Assembly (NCBI GenBank): GCA_028694075.1 | Contig: JAQUUD010000015.1 | Location: 1 to 13,072, forward strand | Length of the DNA stretch: 13,072 nucleotides | Origin: Clostridia bacterium | Lineage (GTDB): Bacteria > Bacillota > Clostridia > Christensenellales > UBA1242 | Reading direction: 5' to 3' | Shown here: one piece after another, positions 7,142-13,072 of the stretch | How the letters are laid out: every line of letters begins with the position of its first letter | Numbering within the stretch: position 1 is the stretch's first letter | Notes under the pieces: model-generated | What the model was told of the DNA's origin: nothing | What the model saw: only the letters and a program-made list of their open reading frames with translations | Database searches by the model: none | Translations under genes and position numbers: made by a program

Positions 7142-7930
7142 TTATTTTTTATTAGATATTTTTTCTTCAGTTCTTGTTGATTTCTTTTTTGCCTTAACTG
7201 TTTTTGCATTGCTTTTTGATTTTTCAGAACTTTGCTTTTTGACTGGTTTTTTTGTTTCAATTTTCTTTGTTTTGCTATTTGAATCTTCAATTATTTCGAA
7301 GTTGATACCATTGCTTGTTATTGCTTTTTTTGTTGTATTTTGCTCTGTTTCTTCAAATACTTTCCAATTTTTTATAAAATAATTCACGCCTGAAATAATA
7401 GTCAATAATGTTGCTGTTATAATTAAAACAAAGCAAACATATGCAAAAGCGGATAAGCCTGAACCGGTTAAAATTTCATATTGATTAAAAAATGATAACA
7501 ACATAAATGCGGGCAACGCTAAGTCCTGAATAAATGCTTTGTATTTGCCCCAATTATCTGCTGATATTATAATATTTTTTGACGCTGCAACTTGGCGTAA
7601 ACCCGTAACCATAAATTCTCTTGCCAAAATTATTATTGCTATGATTCCAGCCCAAACTGCCCAGTTAGCAATAACCATTGTATCGGTTATAACTAAAACC
7701 AACGCACCTACAATTAACAGTTTATCTGCAATCGGATCTAAAAACTTGCCTAAATCAGTTACTTGCCCCGTTTTTCGGGCAAGTTTTCCGTCTATAAAAT
7801 CAGTTATTGCGGCAACGGCAAAAATGATAACCGCAATAAGTTTGCCATACGGAATAAAGTCCGCTAGATAAAAAAATATCATAAACGGCACTAAAAAAAT
7901 TCTGATTAGTGTAATTTGATTTGGTGTCAT
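7142..7930 (-). CDS. pgsA: CDP-diacylglycerol-glycerol-3-phosphate 3-phosphatidyltransferase PgsA, with lysine-rich C-terminal tail
   Basis: PgsA makes phosphatidylglycerophosphate from CDP-diacylglycerol and glycerol-3-phosphate, the committed step to phosphatidylglycerol and cardiolipin. It is an integral membrane enzyme. The CDP-alcohol phosphotransferase signature is complete: D44, D47-G48, A51-R52, G61, D65 and D69. Several hydrophobic segments follow up to about residue 190. The family usually ends near 180-200 residues. Here a hydrophilic tail runs from about 195 to 262, rich in Lys, Ser, Thr and Glu with runs such as KKPVKKQ and KAKKKS, and is predicted to be disordered and cytoplasmic. 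The ATG overlaps the rimO stop as ATGA, and AAGGAG lies at 7938-7943 inside rimO, so the two are translationally coupled. In Bacillus the order is pgsA-cinA-recA; cinA is absent here. Among CDP-alcohol phosphotransferases, the assignment to PgsA rests on similarity and on the recA context. Confidence 0.92.
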   Translation of the reverse strand: MTPNQITLIRIFLVPFMIFFYLADFIPYGKLIAVIIFAVAAITDFIDGKLARKTGQVTDLGKFLDPIADKLLIVGALVLVITDTMVIANWAVWAGIIAIIILAREFMVTGLRQVAASKNIIISADNWGKYKAFIQDLALPAFMLLSFFNQYEILTGSGLSAFAYVCFVLIITATLLTIISGVNYFIKNWKVFEETEQNTTKKAITSNGINFEIIEDSNSKTKKIETKKPVKKQSSEKSKSNAKTVKAKKKSTRTEEKISNKK

Positions 7931-9366
7931 AAAATTTCTCCTTTAAAACCTAAATTCGTCATTTGAGTTAATCTAACTTTGTAAATCTCTCCGACATTTA
8001 TATCTTGTTTTCCACTTGTTGCAATATTTTCAGATGTTTCCGGCAATTTATTTCTTTTTCCCTTATTATTTTTTAAATTTTCATCTAATTCGGGACAAGA
8101 ATGTTCCTGTAATTCATCTGATGTTTCATCTATTATAACACATAAGTCTATGTTTGGCGAATTATTTTTACAATGTCCTTTGAAGATTTTTTGAAGAGGT
8201 AAATATTCGTCAATCATTACATCTTCAACTGTATTTAATTTTTTTTGATTATTAATATTCATAACTATATTTTGAATTTTTGTAATTTTTTTCAACCTGC
8301 GTTTTTTTATAAATTCGCAAACTTGATTTTGCATATAATATGCTTTTGTGTTTTTTTCTCTATAATATGGGAAGAACACCGCATAATCAATTTTCCCTTC
8401 CGCAACAAAATCACAAAGTTTTTGAAATTTTTGTTTGGTTTCACCGGGAAGCCCCACTATAAAAGTGCTTCTTATTACAATTTCGGGATATTCTGCCTTA
8501 ATTTTCTCAATTAATTTGCGTGTGTTTTCTTCATTTGTTTTTCTGTTCATTGAAATCAAAATCTCATTATCAATATGTTGAAGAGGCATATCAATATACT
8601 TACAAACTTTTTCTTCAGCAGAAATATATGCAAGAAGTTCATCAGTAACCCAGTTAGGATATAAATATTGAAGTCTTATCCATTTAATTCCATTAATTTT
8701 AACTAAACTTTTCATCAGTTCAATTAATTTCGTTTCGCCATATAAATCATCGCCATATCTACCTGTATCCTGAGCGACTAATATTAATTCCCTAAAACCT
8801 TGCTTTGCTAAATTTTTGGCTTCTTTAATTATAACATTCATCGGAATAGAGCGAAATCTCCCCCGAATCCAAGGAATTACGCAATAAGCACAACCATTGG
8901 AACAGCCATCTGAAATTTTCAAATAAGCATACTTTCCGCCGTGAGTTGTAACTCTTTCAGTAAAGTCCGAACAAATTTTACTATTTTCCGAACCATATAA
9001 TTTTTCGATGACATTAATAATCTTTTCGTTTTCATTAAGCAATAAAAAATAATCAACTTGAGGAAAATTTTTATATAAATCATTCTTATTTCGTTGCGGA
9101 TAACAGCCTGAAACAATAATTTTTTCGGCTTTACCAATAATCTTTTGCTTTAACGCAAGTTGAATATTATCAATCGCTTCATTAATTGCTGGTTGAATAA
9201 ATGCACAGGTGTTCACAATTATAATTTCGGCATCGCTAATGTCACCAGTTAAATCAAAACCATAATTATTTAATGAAAAAAGCATATGCTCCAAATCAAC
9301 CTTATTTTTGTCGCACCCCAAACTTATTGCGGAAACTTTTTTATTTATTAGTTCTTCTTTTGTCAT
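7927..9366 (-). CDS. rimO: Ribosomal protein S12 methylthiotransferase RimO
   Basis: RimO is a radical-SAM enzyme that adds a methylthio group to a conserved aspartate of ribosomal protein S12. It is the sister of the MiaB in this window. Visible: the methylthiotransferase N-domain with C18 (SLGCDKNKVD), C54 (VNTCAF) and C88 (SGCYPQ), and radical-SAM CxxxCxxC at C155, C159 and C162 (SDGCSNGCAYC) followed by IPWIRGRFRS. SLGC-KN-VD and IRGRFRS point to RimO rather than MiaB. A C-terminal TRAM domain can be traced, but its first strand (NIDLCVII, about 405-412) and last strands (VGEIYKVRL...GFKGEIL, 458-479) are split by about 40 polar residues (roughly 415-454). The start is less certain: an AAAGGA lies 14 nt or more upstream, further than usual, but the conserved domain begins at about residue 11. 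It follows ftsK by 98 bp and overlaps pgsA by four bases. Confidence 0.93.
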   Translation of the reverse strand: MTKEELINKKVSAISLGCDKNKVDLEHMLFSLNNYGFDLTGDISDAEIIIVNTCAFIQPAINEAIDNIQLALKQKIIGKAEKIIVSGCYPQRNKNDLYKNFPQVDYFLLLNENEKIINVIEKLYGSENSKICSDFTERVTTHGGKYAYLKISDGCSNGCAYCVIPWIRGRFRSIPMNVIIKEAKNLAKQGFRELILVAQDTGRYGDDLYGETKLIELMKSLVKINGIKWIRLQYLYPNWVTDELLAYISAEEKVCKYIDMPLQHIDNEILISMNRKTNEENTRKLIEKIKAEYPEIVIRSTFIVGLPGETKQKFQKLCDFVAEGKIDYAVFFPYYREKNTKAYYMQNQVCEFIKKRRLKKITKIQNIVMNINNQKKLNTVEDVMIDEYLPLQKIFKGHCKNNSPNIDLCVIIDETSDELQEHSCPELDENLKNNKGKRNKLPETSENIATSGKQDINVGEIYKVRLTQMTNLGFKGEIL

Positions 9367-9464
9367 ATTTTTTAAAATTTGTCCTTTTTTAAATTAGTTT
9401 TCTAAATTATTTTAGATAAATAAATTATTATTTTAATTAAATAATTGTTATTTTAAAAAGAATA

Positions 9465-12062
9465 TCACTCAACTTCGCCGAACAGTTCAGTGAAGCCTTC
9501 CATTGTTAAATATACTTCTCTTGGTTTCATACCGTCCTGCTTTGAAATATAACCCATTCTTGTCAAGACGTCAGCAATACGCCCTGCTTTATTAAAACCC
9601 AAAGCAAAATTTCTTTGAAGTGATGAAATTGTTGCTTGCCCGTTTTCAATAAAAAACTTCAAACATTTAATTGATAAAGCATCTAATTTTTGTTCGCTAA
9701 CTTCATTAACGGTATTTTCATTTGCATAAGGATTTTCTATTTCCCTTTCTGCAACTTCGTCATATATTTTTTTGTTGTTTTCTTTTATATAATGGACAAC
9801 TTCATTTACTTCAATGTTTGAAACAAAACAACCTTGAATTCTTATCGGAGAATTTGCATCAGACGGCAAAAACAACATATCACCTTTGCCAAGCAAACTT
9901 TCAGCACCTGATTGGTCTAATATTGTTTTGGAGTCGGCAAAAGAAGTTAATGCAAAAGAAATTCTTGATGGAAAATTTGTTTTAATTGTGCCTGTTACTA
10001 CATCAACAGAAGGTCTTTGGGTTGTTAGCACCAAATGAATTCCCGCTGCTCTTGCCTTTTGTGCAAGGCGCTTAACTTTTTCCTCAATTTCCTTTTTCAT
10101 AACGGACATAAGGTCATTAAATTCATCAATAACAATAACAATATAAGGCAATTTCTTTTCTTCGCCAAATAAAATTTTCGGTAAATTATTGAATTCTTCC
10201 AAATTCCTGCATCTTTGAATTTCAAACAGTGCATAACGCCTTTCCATTTCATTAATTGCCCAAGTTAAAGCATTACTTGCTTTTTCCGTTTCGGTAATAA
10301 CATAAGGGATAACCAAATGAGGAAGCCCGCCATACATCGAAAATTCAACCCTTTTAGGGTCAATAAGAATAAGCCTTAAATCATCGGGAGAAGACTTATA
10401 AATAAGACTGATTATAAGCGAATTTAAAAAAATGCTTTTCCCGGAATTTGTGGCCCCAGCAACCAAAAGATGTGGCATTTTTGCCAAATTGCAGACTTTA
10501 ACAAACCCATTAATGTCTTTTCCAAGAGCAAAAGTAACGGGCGATTTGCTTGACAAAAATTCTTCCGAGTCAACAATTTCACGAATGCTTACAGTGCTGA
10601 TATTGTCATTTGGGAGTTCAATTCCAACAGCACTTTTCCCCGGAATAGGCGCTTCAATTCTAAGACCGGCTTTTGATGCCAAGGCTAGCGACATATCATC
10701 TTTATGAGCAATGATTTTTTTAACGCTGATACCCGGAGGCATTTCCAGTTCATAACGGGTAACCGAAGGTCCTATTACAACACCGATAACTCTTGCATTT
10801 ATTCCAAAAGTTTCAAGCACTCGTTCCAGTTGTATTCTTTTGCCCACAACATCTTCATTAAGAGCGGACAAATCAACCGGACGATTTTCCAAAAGTTCTA
10901 AAGGAGGTCTTGAATAATCAGGCGGTCGCCTATAAACATTTTTTGGCTGAGCATTTTCGTTTTTCTCAAAACTGTCAATTTGAAGTTGTGCAAATGTTCT
11001 TTTCGGTTTTATTGATGCCAAATCTTGTTCATTTTGCATTGGCACAGTTTCTTCCGAATTTGATTTATTTGTTTCAACAAAATTTTCAATATTTGAATTA
11101 AATTTTTTAGGTTCAACATTATTTATGTTTTCAAAATTGTTATTTGGTGTTACAAATGGATTTTCTTGTTTAATATTGAAATTTTCTTGTTTTAATGATT
11201 GAAAATTATTTCTAATTTCTTTTTCCTTGTTTTTGCGATAATTGGTATTATATAAAGACAAGTCAATTTCAGGAGGCGTGAGCAAATGCTCTCGCATTGT
11301 TCTAGCATTGTTTTTTGGAGATTTCTCAGAGGTTAAATTCCCTTCAATTAATCCCAGTTTTCTTCGTGCTTCGTCATTGCCCTGCTCTTCCATTTTTTTA
11401 TCCAAAAACAAAGTGAAATTATCTGTTAAAGCGGGGGTTTCAGTTTTTTCTTTTTTCTCTTGTTTTTCTATCTTTTTAGACTGCTTTTTTATAGTATCAG
11501 AAATATCCATAATCTGAATATCTTGCTCAGAATTTTTCTTGGCTAATTGCTTGCCATATATTTTAACTGAATTTAAAAAATCTACAATTAAAGCAATAAA
11601 GACAACCATAACAATAGAAAAAATTATGATTGTGCCTGCTAAACCCAAAAGATAAAGCAACGGTGCAACCAAAAACCCAATTATCACTCCGCCAGCGGAA
11701 TATTTTTGCTCATAAGAAAGGGCTATATATTCAAGATAGTCAATTTCAGGCTTTCCAAATATTATTAAATTTAAAAGGGCAAGAACGCAAATTACAACTA
11801 CCGACAAATAAATAATATATTTTTTTGGCATTAAATAACGCTTATTATTAATAAATGCGATGCCGACGGCAAAAGCGATTAAAAAAAACGGATAAGCAAA
11901 AAGCCCCATTAATCCAAGCAAAAAACTTTGCAAAAACGGCAAAAAATTTGTGAGTAAAATTAAAAAAACAACCGAACAAACAATAATTATAACTGTTCCA
12001 ATTATTCTATTGTTTGCATTCTTTTTACTTTTAAATTTTTGACTTAAATCAAAAGTTGCCAT
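9465..12062 (-). CDS. ftsK: DNA translocase FtsK/SpoIIIE
   Basis: A membrane-anchored hexameric motor that pumps double-stranded DNA through the division or sporulation septum. The 865 residues comprise four or five membrane segments between about 20 and 163, a polar Asn/Lys/Glu-rich linker (about 165-400), an alpha/beta motor and a gamma winged helix. The motor has Walker A GATNSGKS at 536-543, LILIDPKRVEF near 565-574, a Walker B strand ending in Asp646-Glu647, and a KARAAGIHLVLTTQRPS segment near 669-685. The gamma domain (about 793-860) would read the polar DNA guide sequences (KOPS or SRS). Start: ATG at 12060-12062 with AAGGGG at 12067-12072. Its own promoter lies just upstream. From sequence alone I cannot tell whether it serves vegetative division, sporulation or both; with yunB next to it a SpoIIIE-like role is plausible. 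Confidence 0.96.
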   Translation of the reverse strand: MATFDLSQKFKSKKNANNRIIGTVIIIVCSVVFLILLTNFLPFLQSFLLGLMGLFAYPFFLIAFAVGIAFINNKRYLMPKKYIIYLSVVVICVLALLNLIIFGKPEIDYLEYIALSYEQKYSAGGVIIGFLVAPLLYLLGLAGTIIIFSIVMVVFIALIVDFLNSVKIYGKQLAKKNSEQDIQIMDISDTIKKQSKKIEKQEKKEKTETPALTDNFTLFLDKKMEEQGNDEARRKLGLIEGNLTSEKSPKNNARTMREHLLTPPEIDLSLYNTNYRKNKEKEIRNNFQSLKQENFNIKQENPFVTPNNNFENINNVEPKKFNSNIENFVETNKSNSEETVPMQNEQDLASIKPKRTFAQLQIDSFEKNENAQPKNVYRRPPDYSRPPLELLENRPVDLSALNEDVVGKRIQLERVLETFGINARVIGVVIGPSVTRYELEMPPGISVKKIIAHKDDMSLALASKAGLRIEAPIPGKSAVGIELPNDNISTVSIREIVDSEEFLSSKSPVTFALGKDINGFVKVCNLAKMPHLLVAGATNSGKSIFLNSLIISLIYKSSPDDLRLILIDPKRVEFSMYGGLPHLVIPYVITETEKASNALTWAINEMERRYALFEIQRCRNLEEFNNLPKILFGEEKKLPYIVIVIDEFNDLMSVMKKEIEEKVKRLAQKARAAGIHLVLTTQRPSVDVVTGTIKTNFPSRISFALTSFADSKTILDQSGAESLLGKGDMLFLPSDANSPIRIQGCFVSNIEVNEVVHYIKENNKKIYDEVAEREIENPYANENTVNEVSEQKLDALSIKCLKFFIENGQATISSLQRNFALGFNKAGRIADVLTRMGYISKQDGMKPREVYLTMEGFTELFGEVE

Positions 12063-12083
12063 AAAGCCCCTTACTTAAAAATA

Positions 12084-12123
12084 ATTATAAGAAATTATAA
12101 CACGATTATCTTCTTATAATCAA
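12084..12123 (-). promoter_or_regulatory. Promoter of ftsK inside an inverted repeat
   Basis: On the minus strand, TTGATT (12123 down to 12118) and TATAAT (12099 down to 12094) are separated by 18 nt, a good sigma-A-type promoter. The expected start is near 12087, giving a leader of about 25 nt that carries the AAGGGG ribosome site. A perfect 10-bp inverted repeat, ATTATAAGAA (12084-12093) and TTCTTATAAT (12111-12120), brackets the promoter: one arm covers the expected start and the other overlaps the -35. This layout suits a repressor operator, but that is inference. The rest of the 230-bp gap to yunB is AT-rich with nothing clear. Confidence 0.55.
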
Positions 12124-12292
12124 ATGATTTTATAAACTTCGTGCTGTTTGATTTTTAATAATATTTATAATTTACATTGTTTCGTCGAATAAATTGCGTA
12201 AATATTTTTGGTTAAGCACAGTTTGAATTACTAGAGTTTCAGTAAAAATAAATTATATGATTTCTGCTAATTTTGTTTCTTAAAGTTTAAAT

Positions 12293-12967
12293 TTATGGCA
12301 CAAGGTTAAGCATTTCATCAAGATAAGATGACTGCAAATATGTTGAAGGAACTTCGCCAATTATAATGTTCTCACCAATTAATATATCAGTTGAGGTTTC
12401 AATTTGTGGGCTATAAACTGGCATAATAATACAAATCGAACACATTATATTAACAAAAATTCTATGGTTTGTTTGATTTATTCCGGCACTTGTAAATTCA
12501 GAGCGGAATGAAGTAATAACCGCTCCAATCGGATTTAAAGCCATTGTTACCTGCGGACCTAGATTTACAAAAACACTTATGCCCGAAAAAGCACCCAAAT
12601 GCACATTAATGCCAGAACTTGCGAGGTTATCAATGTTTCCCTGTGCCATTGATGTAATTTGTCTTGATAAAATGTTAACATTCAATGAATCAACATTAAT
12701 TAGTGCAATTTTGCCATTATTGTCATATGTATAATGAATTAATTCAGAATAAGTATCAGAATTTGACGCAATAATTGAATATACAGCAGTACTTAAGGCT
12801 TTATACGAAACTGATTTAATTTTTGCTTCGGTTGCTTCATATAAAACGGGATTAACAATATTAACAATATAAATTATTGATAAAATGATAAAAAAAACAA
12901 CAATGCCAAGCAATACAAATGCTTTGGCTTTTAATGACAACCTTTTTTTTCCCTTCCCAGTTTTCAT
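12293..12967 (-). CDS. yunB: Sporulation protein YunB
   Basis: YunB is a conserved endospore protein, made in the mother cell under sigma-E in Bacillus subtilis; its biochemical role is not well defined. The 224 residues (slightly shorter than the Bacillus protein of about 250) have a basic N-terminus, one membrane segment at about 16-37 followed by NPVLYEATEAKI, and an extracytoplasmic domain. The family is recognised by FRSEFTSAGINQTNHRIF at 154-171 and GEVPSTY at 204-210. The ATG at 12965-12967 has no Shine-Dalgarno sequence. A TTG at codon 10 (12938-12940) has GGGAAGGG 10 nt upstream and may be the true start; it would leave SLKAKAF before the membrane helix. It is on the same strand as ftsK, 230 bp before it, but ftsK has its own promoter. 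Its presence argues for a spore-forming ancestry. Confidence 0.88.
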   Translation of the reverse strand: MKTGKGKKRLSLKAKAFVLLGIVVFFIILSIIYIVNIVNPVLYEATEAKIKSVSYKALSTAVYSIIASNSDTYSELIHYTYDNNGKIALINVDSLNVNILSRQITSMAQGNIDNLASSGINVHLGAFSGISVFVNLGPQVTMALNPIGAVITSFRSEFTSAGINQTNHRIFVNIMCSICIIMPVYSPQIETSTDILIGENIIIGEVPSTYLQSSYLDEMLNLVP

Positions 12968-12968
12968 T

Positions 12969-12997
12969 AAAATATATATATGATAAAATTATGGCAA
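12969..12997 (-). promoter_or_regulatory. Candidate promoter of yunB
   Basis: On the minus strand, TTGCCA (12997 down to 12992) is followed after 17 nt by TATTTT (12974 down to 12969). The -10 ends one base before the annotated ATG, so transcription would begin within codon 2-3 and exclude that ATG, which favours the TTG start at 12938-12940. A CATATATA word in the spacer faintly resembles a sigma-E -10, but no sigma-E -35 is clear. The remaining sequence to the window end is AT-rich and shows no gene. Confidence 0.3.
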
Positions 12998-13072
12998 TGT
13001 TGAATAATTAAAGAAATGATGTTGAAAAATTTTTGCAAAATAATAAAATAAGATATACATAAGGCAAAATAT

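Noticed and set aside
7539..7871. Plus-strand reading frame of 110 codons opposite pgsA
   Set aside because: Antisense shadow of the CDP-alcohol phosphotransferase domain; composition reflects the opposite strand.
9367..9464. Small hairpin CTAAA-TTAT-TTTAG between ftsK and rimO as a terminator or attenuator
   Set aside because: Five A/T-rich pairs only; not distinguishable from background, and rimO may simply be cotranscribed with ftsK.
12160..12222. AATATTTA ... TAAATATT inverted repeat between ftsK and yunB
   Set aside because: Eight A/T-only pairs across a long loop, expected by chance at this base composition.

Overview
The window is a visibly AT-rich stretch of bacterial chromosome carrying eight genes. 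Seven lie on the minus strand and one on the plus strand. A YunB sporulation protein, an FtsK/SpoIIIE DNA translocase, and the order ftsK-rimO-pgsA-recA followed by miaB-mutS all resemble the spoIIIE...pgsA-cinA-recA...miaB...mutSL region of Bacillota. The best reading is an uncultured or little-known Clostridia-like lineage that sporulates or descends from sporulators. I see no insertion sequence, prophage, CRISPR array, tRNA or rRNA.

From left to right: mutS (minus, its C-terminus cut off by the window edge) and miaB (minus) are joined by a one-base TAATG overlap. A 139-bp divergent spacer follows, holding a perfect 12-bp palindrome. Next is a class A penicillin-binding protein on the plus strand. 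It converges on recA across a 312-bp intergenic region that holds the most unusual object in the window: three perfect hairpins packed side by side and closed by a 12-bp GC-rich outer stem (5808-5901), followed by a decayed tandem repeat. Then, all on the minus strand and transcribed toward recA, come ftsK, rimO, pgsA and recA (reading from 12062 down to 6054). rimO and pgsA overlap by ATGA. ftsK has a good sigma-A-type promoter embedded in a 10-bp inverted repeat. Upstream of ftsK on the same strand lies yunB, whose start codon is doubtful.

The genes are mostly housekeeping: mismatch repair (MutS), recombination (RecA), chromosome translocation (FtsK/SpoIIIE), phosphatidylglycerophosphate synthesis (PgsA), peptidoglycan synthesis (class A PBP), and two sister radical-SAM methylthiotransferases, one for tRNA (MiaB) and one for ribosomal protein S12 (RimO). 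Several depart from the usual family plan: MiaB ends before its TRAM domain, RimO has a hydrophilic insert inside its TRAM domain, PgsA carries a lysine-rich tail of about 68 residues, and the PBP ends in a fibronectin-III-like domain. cinA and rny, usual neighbours of recA in related genomes, are absent. I see no clear new multi-gene system. The strongest candidate for something undescribed is the four-way-junction repeat element between the PBP gene and recA.
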